DNA of 64,000 nt from Streptomyces sp. TRM68416. GTDB taxonomy: Bacteria; Actinomycetota; Actinomycetes; Streptomycetales; Streptomycetaceae. The notes beneath the pieces were generated by a model. The model was given only the letters and a program-made list of their open reading frames with translations, was not told where the DNA came from and searched no databases. The position numbers and the translations under genes are program-made. Below, one piece after another: positions 15,577 through 23,465 of the stretch (positions within the stretch are counted from its first letter, which is position 1; every line of letters starts with the position of its first letter). The stretch spans positions 1 through 64,000 of the forward strand of contig NZ_JACVWU010000033.1 in the NCBI RefSeq assembly GCF_014596915.1, in the 5' to 3' direction.

Positions 15577-16727
15577 GGGCGCTGCACATCATCACCGGCC
15601 TCGGCGTGGGCGGCGCCGAACAGCAACTGCGGCTGCTGATCCGGCACCTGCCCGTCGACTGCGAAGTCGTCACGCTCACCAACCCGGGCGCGGTCGCCGA
15701 CGGCCTCGCCGCCGACGGGGTGCGCGTCGTCCACCTCGGCATGACCGGCAACCGCGACCTGGCCGCCCTCCCCCGGCTTACCCGCCTGATCCGCGCCGGC
15801 GGCTACGACCTGGTCCACACCCACCTCTACCGCGCCTGCCTCTACGGCCGCCTCGCCGCCCGCCTGGCCGGGGTGCGGGCGGTCGTCGCCACCGAACACT
15901 CCCTCGGCGACTCGCAGATGGAGGGCCGCAGGCTCAGCCCGGGCGTGCGCGGCCTGTACCTGGCGGGCGAGCGGCTCGGCCGGATGACCGTCGCCGTCTC
16001 CCCCACGGTCGCCGACCGCCTCAAGCGCTGGGGCGTGCCCGCGCAGCGCATCGAGGTCGTCCCGAACGGCATCGACCTCGAACGGTTCCGCTTCGACCCG
16101 GTGCAGCGCCTGCGTACCCGCCGCCGCCTGGGCCTGCCCGAGGACGCGTACGTCGTCGGCGGCATCGGCCGGCTCACCGCGGGCAAGGACTTCGGCACCG
16201 TGATCCGGGCCCTCGCCCAGCTCCCCGCCGACTACTGGCTGCTGCTGGTCGGCGGCGGCCCCGAGGAGAACGTCCTGCGGCGCATCGCGCACGAGGCGGG
16301 CGTCGCCGACCGGGTCCTGTTCACCGGCGAGCGCCCCTACGTGCCCGACGGCACCCCCGGCCCCGACCTGCCCGCGCTCACCGCCGCGATGGACCTGCTC
16401 GCCTCGCCGTCCCCGGAGGAGGCCTTCGGCCTGGCGGCCGTGGAGGCGCTGGCCTCCGGCCTGCCGGTGCTCTACGTCTCCTGCCCGGCCATCGAGGACC
16501 TGCCGCCGCACACCGCGCCCGCCGCGCGCCGGGTGCGGGGCGGCACCGAGGAGTTCGCCCGCGCGCTGGCCGCGGCCCGCGCCGAGGGCCCCCGCCCGCG
16601 CACCGCGCCCGAGGCCGCCCTGCACTACGGCATCACCCGCAGCGCCGACCGCCTGATGGACGTGTACACGGCCGTCACGACCGCACCCGCTCTGTCCCCG
16701 TCACCCCAGGGAGCCAGTCCGTCATGA
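15573..16727 (+). CDS. glycosyltransferase family 4, second in EPS operon
   Basis: 384 residues. It starts RALHIITGLGVGGAEQQLRL, the classic GT4 opening with the glycine loop. The donor domain has VVPNGIDLERF, GIGRLTAGKDFGTVIRAL and SPSPEEAFGLAAVEALASGL, where the paired glutamates contact the nucleotide sugar. It would extend the lipid-linked repeat unit. The ATG overlaps the stop of the fused flippase-deacetylase gene by 4 bp, and its own stop overlaps the next ATG the same way. Sugar specificity is not readable. Confidence 0.92.
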   Translation: MRALHIITGLGVGGAEQQLRLLIRHLPVDCEVVTLTNPGAVADGLAADGVRVVHLGMTGNRDLAALPRLTRLIRAGGYDLVHTHLYRACLYGRLAARLAGVRAVVATEHSLGDSQMEGRRLSPGVRGLYLAGERLGRMTVAVSPTVADRLKRWGVPAQRIEVVPNGIDLERFRFDPVQRLRTRRRLGLPEDAYVVGGIGRLTAGKDFGTVIRALAQLPADYWLLLVGGGPEENVLRRIAHEAGVADRVLFTGERPYVPDGTPGPDLPALTAAMDLLASPSPEEAFGLAAVEALASGLPVLYVSCPAIEDLPPHTAPAARRVRGGTEEFARALAAARAEGPRPRTAPEAALHYGITRSADRLMDVYTAVTTAPALSPSPQGASPS

Positions 16728-17368
16728 CCCAGACCCCCCGCCCGCGCACCCCCCTGACCCGCGCCAAGGCCCTGCCGCCCTGGTCCCTGCTCGCCGCCGG
16801 TGTCCTCACCGGCGGCATGCTCGGTGGCGCCTACGGCGTCGTCAAGACCCCGACCTACGCGGCCACCAGCTATGTCGTCGCCGTCCCCACGGAGAAGTCC
16901 GACCCGGCCTCCGCCCTCGGATTCGCGCAGGCCTACGGCCGGGTCGCCACACAGCTCGCGGTACTCGGGGACGCGCAGGTGTGGGCGGGCGTGCCGGTGA
17001 AGACGCTCAAGGAGAGCGTGCAGACCGCGACCTCGCCGGACGCCCCGATGGTCGCCGTCACCGCCACCTCCTCCCGCGCCGACCTCGCCGCCGACATGGC
17101 CAACGCCGTCGCCCGCGCCCTGACCCGGCACGCGCAGGACGCCGAGAAGTCCACCAACGTCGAGCTCCAGCAGTTCGCCCGCGCCACCGAGCCCACCGAG
17201 CCCTCCTCGGCCGGGCCCGCGGTGACCGGCCTGGTCGGCGCGAGCGCGGGCGGCCTGCTGGGCGGCCTCCTGCTGCTGGTCAGGCCGCGCCGGACCGCCG
17301 AGGCGCCCGGCCGCCCGGCCGCCGTGCCCGGCCCGGCCGTCGCCGCCGACGCCCACGGCCAGCTGTGA
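16724..17368 (+). CDS. Wzz-like chain-length / polysaccharide co-polymerase, no kinase
   Basis: 214 residues. Two membrane segments (SLLAAGVLTGGMLGGAYGVV near the N-terminus; VTGLVGASAGGLLGGLLLLV near the C-terminus) flank an extracytoplasmic domain with YAATSYVVAVPTEKSD, typical of Wzz/Lipopolysaccharide_5 proteins. No BY-kinase domain follows the second helix; the protein ends in a Pro/Ala-rich tail. Such proteins set polymer length together with Wzy. Overlaps by 4 bp with both neighbours indicate strict co-translation. Confidence 0.85.
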   Translation: MTQTPRPRTPLTRAKALPPWSLLAAGVLTGGMLGGAYGVVKTPTYAATSYVVAVPTEKSDPASALGFAQAYGRVATQLAVLGDAQVWAGVPVKTLKESVQTATSPDAPMVAVTATSSRADLAADMANAVARALTRHAQDAEKSTNVELQQFARATEPTEPSSAGPAVTGLVGASAGGLLGGLLLLVRPRRTAEAPGRPAAVPGPAVAADAHGQL

Positions 17369-18456
17369 CGTACACGGCGGAACTCGTCCGGGACGACACG
17401 GTCTTCGCCGACCTCGCCCCCAACTGGGCGCGGCTGTACGGCAGGTGCGCCACCGCGACCCCGTTCCAGAGCCACGCCTGGCTGCACTCGTGGTGGCTGT
17501 CGTACGGCCGTCCGGGCCGGCTGCGGCTGTTCCTGGTGCGCGACGGCGGCGAACTGGTCGCCGCCGCGCCCCTGATGCGCGTCCACCGCCCCGTTCCGTC
17601 CCTGGTGCCGCTCGGCGGGGCGATCTCCGACTACGGGGACGTCCTGCTGGACGACGAGCGCGGCGACGAGGCGGCGGCCGCGCTCACCGAGGGGCTCGCC
17701 GCCGCGGCCCGCACCGCGCTGGTCGACCTCCGTGAGGTACGGCCGGGCGGCGCGGCCGAGCGGATCTACGACCGCTGGACCGGGCCCCGGCAAGCGGTGG
17801 CCGACTCGCTCTGCCTGGAGCTGCCCGCGGTGCCGATGCCGGAGCTGGTGGCCCGGCTGCCGTCGGCCAAGGCACAGCAGCGGGTGCGGGCCAAGCTGCG
17901 CAAGCTGACCGCGCTGGGCGTCGAGCGGCACGTCGTGGCCCCGGACGAGGTCGACAAGGCGCTGCGCCGGCTGCTGGAGCTGCACGAGCTCCAGTGGCAG
18001 GGACGGAAGGTGACCTCCGAGCATCTACGGCCGCGGTTCCGCGCGCACCTGGTGCGCGCGGTCGAGCCGATGGTGCGCCGCGGCGACGCCGTGGTCACCG
18101 AGTTCCGGCTGGCCGACGACGTGGTGGCCGTCGATCTGACGCTGCTGTCGGGGCGACTGACGGGCGGCTACCTGTACGGCGCCCACCCGTGCCTGCGGGA
18201 GCGGAAGGCGGACGTGGCGGTGATGCTGCTGGAGGCGTGCACCGAGCATGCGCAAGGGACGTTGAGCCTGCTGCGCGGCAACGAGCCGTACAAGCACCAC
18301 TGGCGTCCCGAACCGGTCGTCAACCGGCGGCTGCTCCTGGCCCGGCGGCGCACCGCCCCGCTGCTGACGGCGGCGCTGTGCGATGTCGCCGCGCGGCGGC
18401 GGGGCAAGGAGCTGGTGCGCCGCTGGAGGGAGCGCGACGGTGGCGGCAGGTCCTGA
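17365..18456 (+). CDS. GNAT-type acyltransferase (FemAB/CelD-like), last EPS gene
   Basis: 363 residues. The pattern TPFQSHAWLHSWWLSYG, then LRLFLVRDGGELVAAAPLMR, and a second half with GDAVVTEFRLADDVVAVDLT and GYLYGAHPCLRERKADVAVM matches the Acetyltransf_6 (BcsL/CelD) type of GNAT fold. Members acetylate or aminoacylate cell-surface polymers or their precursors. GTG start at 17365 overlapping the Wzz-like stop. It ends the operon and converges on the GH26-like gene with only 22 bp between. Modification of the polymer by acyl groups, opposed by the deacetylase, is an inference. Confidence 0.85.
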   Translation: MTYTAELVRDDTVFADLAPNWARLYGRCATATPFQSHAWLHSWWLSYGRPGRLRLFLVRDGGELVAAAPLMRVHRPVPSLVPLGGAISDYGDVLLDDERGDEAAAALTEGLAAAARTALVDLREVRPGGAAERIYDRWTGPRQAVADSLCLELPAVPMPELVARLPSAKAQQRVRAKLRKLTALGVERHVVAPDEVDKALRRLLELHELQWQGRKVTSEHLRPRFRAHLVRAVEPMVRRGDAVVTEFRLADDVVAVDLTLLSGRLTGGYLYGAHPCLRERKADVAVMLLEACTEHAQGTLSLLRGNEPYKHHWRPEPVVNRRLLLARRRTAPLLTAALCDVAARRRGKELVRRWRERDGGGRS

Positions 18457-18478
18457 CGGTCCTGCCGCCACCGGGGGT

Positions 18479-19747
18479 TCACCTGCTGCGCGACCACCAG
18501 TCGAAGCGCAGGCACAGCTTCCCGCCGAGCCAGTACTCCACCCAGTCGCCCAGGTCCAGCGGCGAGCAGTTGGGCGGCGTGGTGGGCTCGACCGGCGTCG
18601 GAGTCGGCGTCGGTGTGGGTGTCGGAGTCGGTGTGGGTGTCGGAGTCGGCGTAGGTGTCGGGGTCGGTTCGTCGGTACGGCCGAACAGGACCGACCGGTA
18701 GACCTCGGACGAGGCGGGGTTGTCCTCGCACTGCCACACACCGTGCGGGCAGTAGTCGGTCAGCGTGTTGTACAGCGGCTTGTGCTCGTCCATCCAGGCG
18801 AGCATGCGCCGCATGTACTCGGCGTTGTCACCGTTGCGGAACAGTCCCCATTCGGGATAGGAAATGGGCTTGCCGTGGGATTTGGCGAAGTCCACGTGTT
18901 CCTGAAGTCCGTAAGGTTCTTTCACCTGTTCGTCGAACGCCATTCCACGCGGCTGGTCGTACGAGTCCATTCCGATGATGTCGACGGTGTCATCACCCGG
19001 ATAGCAGCGCGTCCAGGGAACGGCGTCCCGGCCACGGGTCGGCGTGAAATCGAAACGGAATTCCTGGCCCGGCACCGAACGCATGGTGGTGACGATCCTG
19101 TTCCAGTACTTCTTCCAGGCCTCCGGGTCCGGCCCGCACCGATGGGTGTACGTGATGCCGTTCATCTCCCAGCCGAGCACGATCACCGTGTCCGGCACCC
19201 CCAGCGCCACCAGCCGTTCGGCCAGGGCGCGGTAGTGGTGGTCGAACCGGCCGGCGGCCCCCTGACGCAGCAGCAGCCGGACCTCGGCGTCGGAGACGCG
19301 GGCCTCGTTGCGCTCCAGCATGGGGACGTTGAGGACGAGCATCCGGTCGTCCCGCTCGCGCCGCCAGTCCGCCCACACGTCGAGGAACCCGGGGGCGCCC
19401 TCGATGTTGCTCCACCGGTCGCCCGGCAGGTAGGTGTGGCCGACGCGCAGTTCGGCGCCGCCCAGCCACTCGCTCAGCTCGGCGATCCGGGCCACGCCCC
19501 GGGCGCCGTAGTCGAGGTAGGCGCCGAAGGCCGGGGCGTCCTTCGCCGGCTCCTCGGGGGGCGCGTCGGGGGCCGGTTCGGCCTCCGCGAGGACCGCGGG
19601 CGACGGAGCGGGAGGATCGGCGACCCGCGCCACCCCCGCGCCCGCGGCGAATCCAGGACCGGACGCCAGGGCGGCGGACGCGGCGACCATCACCGCGACA
19701 CATGCCAGCCGCCGCCGGGACCGTGCCGGTCGCTGCTGTGGGGTCAT
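18479..19747 (-). CDS. secreted GH26-like glycoside hydrolase with PT linker
   Basis: 422 residues. An export signal (arginines, then LACVAVMVAASAALASGPGF) is followed by a Pro/Ala/Glu segment, then a catalytic domain (about 75-340). VIVLGWEMNGITY gives the candidate acid/base Glu; KPISYPEWGLFRNGD gives the candidate nucleophile Glu. Both fit GH26/clan A enzymes (mannanases and relatives). After the domain comes a pure Pro-Thr repeat linker and a 35-residue cysteine-bearing tail (NCSPLDLG to KLCLRF) ending in SRSR. Beside the EPS operon it may trim the polymer. Substrate is inferred. AGGAG lies ahead of the ATG. Confidence 0.85.
   Translation of the reverse strand: MTPQQRPARSRRRLACVAVMVAASAALASGPGFAAGAGVARVADPPAPSPAVLAEAEPAPDAPPEEPAKDAPAFGAYLDYGARGVARIAELSEWLGGAELRVGHTYLPGDRWSNIEGAPGFLDVWADWRRERDDRMLVLNVPMLERNEARVSDAEVRLLLRQGAAGRFDHHYRALAERLVALGVPDTVIVLGWEMNGITYTHRCGPDPEAWKKYWNRIVTTMRSVPGQEFRFDFTPTRGRDAVPWTRCYPGDDTVDIIGMDSYDQPRGMAFDEQVKEPYGLQEHVDFAKSHGKPISYPEWGLFRNGDNAEYMRRMLAWMDEHKPLYNTLTDYCPHGVWQCEDNPASSEVYRSVLFGRTDEPTPTPTPTPTPTPTPTPTPTPTPTPVEPTTPPNCSPLDLGDWVEYWLGGKLCLRFDWWSRSR
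18594..18668. repeat. Pro-Thr linker repeat in the GH26-like gene
   Basis: Degenerate 6- and 18-bp tandem units (GTCGGAGTCGG, GTGTGGGTGTCGG) code for alternating Pro-Thr. Such tracts are slippage-prone and often vary in length between strains. Confidence 0.8.
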
Positions 19748-19781
19748 GCCTGCTCCTTTCTCCACTCTCGCTCGGACACCG

Positions 19782-19822
19782 ATGACTGAATTCATTGCCG
19801 AGACCTACTGACACTCAGTCAT
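19782..19822. promoter_or_regulatory. inverted repeat in the GH26 / ATP-grasp divergent region
   Basis: ATGACTGA at 19782-19789 and TCAGTCAT at 19815-19822 are perfect reverse complements, 33 bp centre to centre (about three helical turns), in a locally AT-richer segment between two divergent genes. It could be a two-site operator for a shared regulator. No matching regulator is identified. Confidence 0.4.
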
Positions 19823-19895
19823 ATGAACAGGAATTACGCCACCGCCGTTACGGCTTTCGGGTGGCGCACTCGCCCGACCGAAGGAATGTGAAGAC

Positions 19896-21170
19896 GTGTC
19901 ACTGTTCGACACCCGGGTCCCCGCGGTGCTGCTGCGGATCGACCGGAACCCCTTTCACCACGGCACGCTGGGTGCCGTGCGTTCCCTCGGCAGGGCGGGC
20001 GTGGACGTGCACGTGGTCGCCGACTGCGCGGCAAGTCCCGTCCGCGCGTCCCGGTTCGTGACCCGGCTGCATCCCCCGCCGCCGCCCGGCGCCGCCCTGG
20101 ACGACATCGCCGTCGCGCTGCTGCGGGTGGCCGCCCGGATCACGCGTCCGGCGGTGCTGATCCCGATGGACGACGCCGGTGCCGTAGCGGTGACCCGGCT
20201 GCGTGAGGAGCTGGCGCCCGCCTATCTGCTGCCGCAGCAGCCCGGCCCGCTGCCCGAGCGGGTGGCCGACAAGGCGGAGCTGGCCGAGCTGTGCGCGGCC
20301 GCGGGCCTGCCCCAGCCGCGGACCGTCGTCCCGGACAGCGCCGACCGGGCCGCGCGGGCCGCCTGGCGGCTGGGCCTGCCCGTGGTCGCGAAGTGGAGCC
20401 GCCCCTGGCTGCTGCCCCCCGGCAGCGGGCTGCGCAGCACGGTCGTCGTGCGCTCGGCACAGGAGGCGCGGGAACTGTACGAGCGGTCCTCGGAGGCGGG
20501 CAGCCGGCTGCTGCTCCAGGAATTCCTGCCGCCGACGCCGGACGGCGACTGGTTCCTCCACGGGTACGCCGACCGCTCCGGCGCGCTCCGCGGCGGCGGC
20601 ACCGGCGTCAAGCAGCTGTCCTGGCCGCGCGGCGCGGGTCTGACGGCGGTGGGCCGGTGGACGCCCAACCCGCAGGTGGGGGCGCTCGCCGAGCGGCTCG
20701 TCGGCGAACTCGGCTACCGCGGCATCCTCGACCTGGACTTCCGTCGCTGCGCCACGACCGGCCGGTACCACCTGCTCGACTTCAACCCGCGCCCCGGCGC
20801 CCAGTTCCGGCTCTTCACCGACACCGCCGGCCTGGACGTCGTACGCGCCCAGCACCTGGATCTGACCCACCGCCCGCTGCCCGAGGGGGCGCCCCTGTCC
20901 GGGCGGGTCTTCGTGGTGGAGAACTACGCGCCGCTGACCGCGCTGCGCCCGGCGCCGGACGGCCGCGAGGCGGCCTGGTACGCGGGGGACGACCGCGCTC
21001 CCGGCTGGGCGATGTGGGCCCTGTGGACGGCCCACGTGACCCGTCGGCTGCTGGCCCGGCTGCGCCGCACCCCGGCGCCGGACCGGGCCCACGCGCGCGT
21101 GGTCCGCCAGGCCCCGCCCGCCCTCGACACCGACGTGACGACCGACGACGAGAAGGCGAGCAGCCACTGA
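19896..21170 (+). CDS. ATP-grasp carboxylate-amine ligase
   Basis: 424 residues. The ATP-grasp fold is shown by RVADKAELAELCAAAGLPQP before the ATP-binding lid, LPVVAKWSRP with the ATP lysine, RLLLQEFLPPTPDGDWFLHG, and GILDLDFRRC then HLLDFNPRPGAQ with the metal-binding Asn. These enzymes couple a carboxylate to an amine through an acyl phosphate. Related genes sit in polysaccharide and peptide-modification loci. GTG start at 19896 with GAAGGAA upstream. It is divergent from the GH26-like gene and precedes the anchored chaplin gene on the opposite strand. Substrate unknown. Confidence 0.85.
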   Translation: MSLFDTRVPAVLLRIDRNPFHHGTLGAVRSLGRAGVDVHVVADCAASPVRASRFVTRLHPPPPPGAALDDIAVALLRVAARITRPAVLIPMDDAGAVAVTRLREELAPAYLLPQQPGPLPERVADKAELAELCAAAGLPQPRTVVPDSADRAARAAWRLGLPVVAKWSRPWLLPPGSGLRSTVVVRSAQEARELYERSSEAGSRLLLQEFLPPTPDGDWFLHGYADRSGALRGGGTGVKQLSWPRGAGLTAVGRWTPNPQVGALAERLVGELGYRGILDLDFRRCATTGRYHLLDFNPRPGAQFRLFTDTAGLDVVRAQHLDLTHRPLPEGAPLSGRVFVVENYAPLTALRPAPDGREAAWYAGDDRAPGWAMWALWTAHVTRRLLARLRRTPAPDRAHARVVRQAPPALDTDVTTDDEKASSH

Positions 21171-21273
21171 GGTACGGCCGATGGGCGGCGGTGGCGGCTG
21201 CGGGAGGGAGCCGCGCGGTGCGCAAGCGGCGCGGGTGCCGGACACGTGCAGCGTCCGGCACCCGTCGCACAGC

Positions 21274-22113
21274 TCACCGACGGGACGCGGCTCGGCCTCG
21301 TCGGTACAGCACCGCTCCCGCGGCGATCAGCGCGGCACTGGCAGCGGTCGCGGCCAGCATGGCCTCGCCACTGCCGGTGTCGGGCAGGGTGGGCGGCTTC
21401 CCGTTGTCCGGCGGCGGGCTCGTCGGGGGCTGCGTGGTCGGGGGCTGCGTGGTCGGGGGCGGCGTCGTGTACGGCGGCGACGTCGGCGGCTGCGACGTGT
21501 GGGGCGGATGCGACGTATGCGGCGGCCCTGACGTCGGCGGCTGCGACGTGTGCGGAGGCTGCGACGTGTGCGGCGGCCCCGACGTCGGCGGCTGCGACGT
21601 GTGCGGGGGATGCGACGTATGCGGCGGCCCCGACGTCGGCGGCTGCGACGTGTGCGGAGGCTGCGACGTGTGCGGCGGCCCCGACGTCGGCGGCTGCGAC
21701 GTGTGCGGAGGCTGTGACGTGTGGGGCGGATGCGACGTGTGCGGCGGCTTGGTCGGCGTGTCCCCGTAACCGCCGTGCGAGTCACCGCCGTTGCCGTGTC
21801 CGGAGCCGGGCGAGCCGTCGTCGGAGCCGTAGCCGTCGTCCCCGCCGTAGCCGTGCGTCTTGCTCGAACTCGACGCATTGGCACAGGAGTTGCCGAACGC
21901 CGGGTCGAGCGCGGCGATCAGGTTGACGGAGTTCCCGCAGGCATTGACCGGTACTTCGATCGGCGCCTGGAGGGTGTTGCCGGACAGGACGCCCGGCGAA
22001 TCCTTGGCGGCCCCACTCGCGCCGGAGTCGGCGAGGGCAGGACTGCCGCACAGGGACAGAATGCCTGTCGCGGCGGCGGCCGCGACCATTCCCCTACTCA
22101 GGGTCTGTCGCAA
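21274..22113 (-). CDS. cell-wall-anchored (long) chaplin with one chaplin domain
   Basis: 279 residues. Signal peptide to about residue 28, then a single chaplin domain (DSPGVLSGNTLQAPIEVPVN, NPAFGNSC) with both cysteines. A Gly/Ser/Asp spacer follows, then about a dozen PPHTSQ/PPTSG-type repeats. The end is a class-E-like sortase signal: LPDTG at 243-247, a hydrophobic stretch and RRGRAASRR. Sortase would link it to peptidoglycan so that it anchors the fibril layer. Known long chaplins ChpA-C have two chaplin domains, from memory, so the single domain plus extended His/Ser/Thr/Pro stalk is unusual. Confidence 0.92.
   Translation of the reverse strand: MRQTLSRGMVAAAAATGILSLCGSPALADSGASGAAKDSPGVLSGNTLQAPIEVPVNACGNSVNLIAALDPAFGNSCANASSSSKTHGYGGDDGYGSDDGSPGSGHGNGGDSHGGYGDTPTKPPHTSHPPHTSQPPHTSQPPTSGPPHTSQPPHTSQPPTSGPPHTSHPPHTSQPPTSGPPHTSQPPHTSQPPTSGPPHTSHPPHTSQPPTSPPYTTPPPTTQPPTTQPPTSPPPDNGKPPTLPDTGSGEAMLAATAASAALIAAGAVLYRRGRAASRR
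21436..21760. repeat. PPHTSQ-coding tandem repeats
   Basis: Repeats of 18 bp (PPHTSQ) and about 15 bp (PPTSG) are nested into a higher-order unit of roughly 66 bp (GACGTCGGCGGCTGCGACG core on the plus strand), present about four times with few changes. This indicates recent unequal recombination in the stalk of the anchored chaplin. Confidence 0.85.
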
Positions 22114-22147
22114 TCTCGTTGTCTTCCTGCTCGAAGAAGTGGGAAAA

Positions 22148-22184
22148 GCCGGCCTTGAACGGGGAGAAGTTGTCCAAGGCCGGC
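22148..22184 (-). terminator. terminator of the chaplin gene at 22219
   Basis: GCCGGCCTTG at 22148-22157 pairs with CAAGGCCGGC at 22175-22184 around a 17-base loop. On the minus strand the stem is followed by TTTTCCC. It starts about 35 bp past the chaplin stop. Confidence 0.65.
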
Positions 22185-22218
22185 CGTGACACAGCCGAGC
22201 GGCTGGTGCGTTACGTCG

Positions 22219-22446
22219 TCAGTCGTTGACGCAGGTGTTACCGAACGCCGGGTTCAGCAGGGCGATCACGTTGACGGTGTTGCCGCACACGTTGACCGGA
22301 ACGTGCACGGGCACCTGGATCACGTTGCCCGACAGAACACCGGGGGAACCGACGGCGGCACCCTGGGCGCCCGCGTCGGCGAACGCCGGCGTGGCCATGC
22401 CCATGGCCAGGATCGCGCCCGCGACGACAGCAGCGCTCTTCTTCAT
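22219..22446 (-). CDS. short chaplin, ChpD-like by position
   Basis: 75 residues. Signal peptide KKSAAVVAGAILAMGMATPA with cleavage near AFA-D, then one chaplin domain (GSPGVLSGNVIQVPVHVPVN, NPAFGNTC) and the short C-terminus VND. Both disulfide cysteines are present. The ATG at 22446 is preceded by a GGGAAAG ribosome site; the frame continues upstream without a better start. Between the anchored chaplin and the first rodlin, it takes the chpD position of S. coelicolor (from memory). It has its own terminator, so it is a single-gene transcript. Confidence 0.93.
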   Translation of the reverse strand: MKKSAAVVAGAILAMGMATPAFADAGAQGAAVGSPGVLSGNVIQVPVHVPVNVCGNTVNVIALLNPAFGNTCVND

Positions 22447-22700
22447 GAACTTTCCCTTCTCTGCGGTCATGCCCCTATGTCGGCCGAAACCGAGCGAGCA
22501 CAGCTTGAACGGCTCGCACCATGACCGGCAGTTGTAGAACGAGGAATAGACAGCCGAAGAAACTACGGAACGTGGGTCGCCGGTTAATTCACTCGAACGC
22601 CTTCGCAGAATTGACACCAAAGATCCACAGACACGCTCTCCGCGGAGTTGAAACGCTTCGCCCGGGTGAAGAGAGGCAAATAGAGGTGTCGAAACGTCAG
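22447..22700. other. AT-richer upstream region of the chaplin at 22219
   Basis: About 250 bp of lower-GC sequence with no convincing gene. It should carry the chaplin promoter (minus strand). I looked for the sigma-BldN pattern CGTAAC-N16-CGTTGA in reverse complement and did not find a clear match. Confidence 0.4.
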
Positions 22701-22752
22701 AAAACCGCCCGGGCGGCCCGCTTGGAAGGCGGGCGCGACCCGGACGGTTTCC
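22701..22752 (-). terminator. terminator of the first rodlin gene
   Basis: An outer stem (AAACCGCCCGGG near 22702 with CCCGGACGGTTT near 22739-22750, eleven of twelve paired) encloses an inner GCCCGC/GCGGGC stem. On the minus strand it runs into GGTTTTC. It lies just past the stop at 22767. Confidence 0.7.
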
Positions 22753-22766
22753 GAATCGGCGACGGA

Positions 22767-23180
22767 TCAGCCGTTGGCCACACCGTTTCCGGACAGCGCG
22801 GAGATGTCGCTGAGGATGTGCGACAGCGGCTCGTCACCCTTGGCCTGGGTGGAGTTGTCCGCACACTGCTGGTTCTGCGCGGCGGACAGGACCGGCACGT
22901 CCTGGATGACACCGACGGCGGCGAGGCCGACGATTCCCTGGGCGTTCGCCTTCAGCGGCAGACCGAGGCAGAGCTTGTTGGCCGTGCCCTGGACCAGCGT
23001 GGCCTGCGGGCTCATGTGGCCCTTGGTCACGGAGTTGCCGAACTTCGAGTGGGCGTGGTTGCCGCTGGCGGAGGTGGTGCCGCTGTCGTCGCCGATGGCA
23101 AGCGCCTGGGGGGCGGCCGCGGCCGAAGCACCGACTACGGACGCGGTGACCGCCGCGGCGGCCATTGCCTTCTTCAGCAT
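22767..23180 (-). CDS. rdlA: rodlin, RdlA-like by position
   Basis: 137 residues. Rodlins are small secreted proteins that organise chaplin fibrils into the paired-rod (rodlet) layer on aerial hyphae and spores. Signal peptide LKKAMAAAAVTASVVGASAA with cleavage near ALA-I; mature part with DDSGTTSASGNHAHSKFGNS, NKLCLGLPLKANAQGIVGLA and the family C-terminus STQAKGDEPLSHILSDISAL. Two cysteines (LCLG and QQCAD). Divergently transcribed from the second rodlin across 285 bp, as with rdlA/rdlB in S. coelicolor. The symbol rests on position only. Confidence 0.92.
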   Translation of the reverse strand: MLKKAMAAAAVTASVVGASAAAAPQALAIGDDSGTTSASGNHAHSKFGNSVTKGHMSPQATLVQGTANKLCLGLPLKANAQGIVGLAAVGVIQDVPVLSAAQNQQCADNSTQAKGDEPLSHILSDISALSGNGVANG

Positions 23181-23465
23181 TTTCGCTTTCCTTTCCTGGG
23201 GCAGGAGGCGTCATGGGGCCGGACGCACCCTGAGTGAGACGCGTGCCCTGCCCTGGCATCAACCCGTAGCGCGGGGATTGGTTTCGACGCTTCACCCGAA
23301 CGGGCCGTTCGCGGCGGTGAATTCACGGAATCCGCCGGGCCGCCGCTGCGCCGGTCACTCCGCTCCGCCTGTGGGCCATCGGAGTGAATGGCAGCAACCA
23401 AGCGGCTCCGCCGCAGTTGACCAGGGCGCTCCGGTGGACGGGGTTTCTCCAGAAGGGACTAGCAA

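Noticed and set aside
9155..21170. Teichoic acid or O-antigen locus for a Gram-negative-type surface
   Set aside because: No lipid A or teichoic polymerase genes; the setting and Wzx/Wzy parts fit an exopolysaccharide of a Gram-positive actinomycete.
21436..21760. CRISPR-like array of regular repeats
   Set aside because: The units are in-frame codons of a Pro/His/Thr/Ser stalk with no unique spacers and no cas genes nearby.
22447..23465. Sigma-BldN promoters for chaplin and rodlin genes
   Set aside because: Expected from published work on other species, but I could not see a convincing CGTAAC-N16-CGTTGA match by eye in these gaps.
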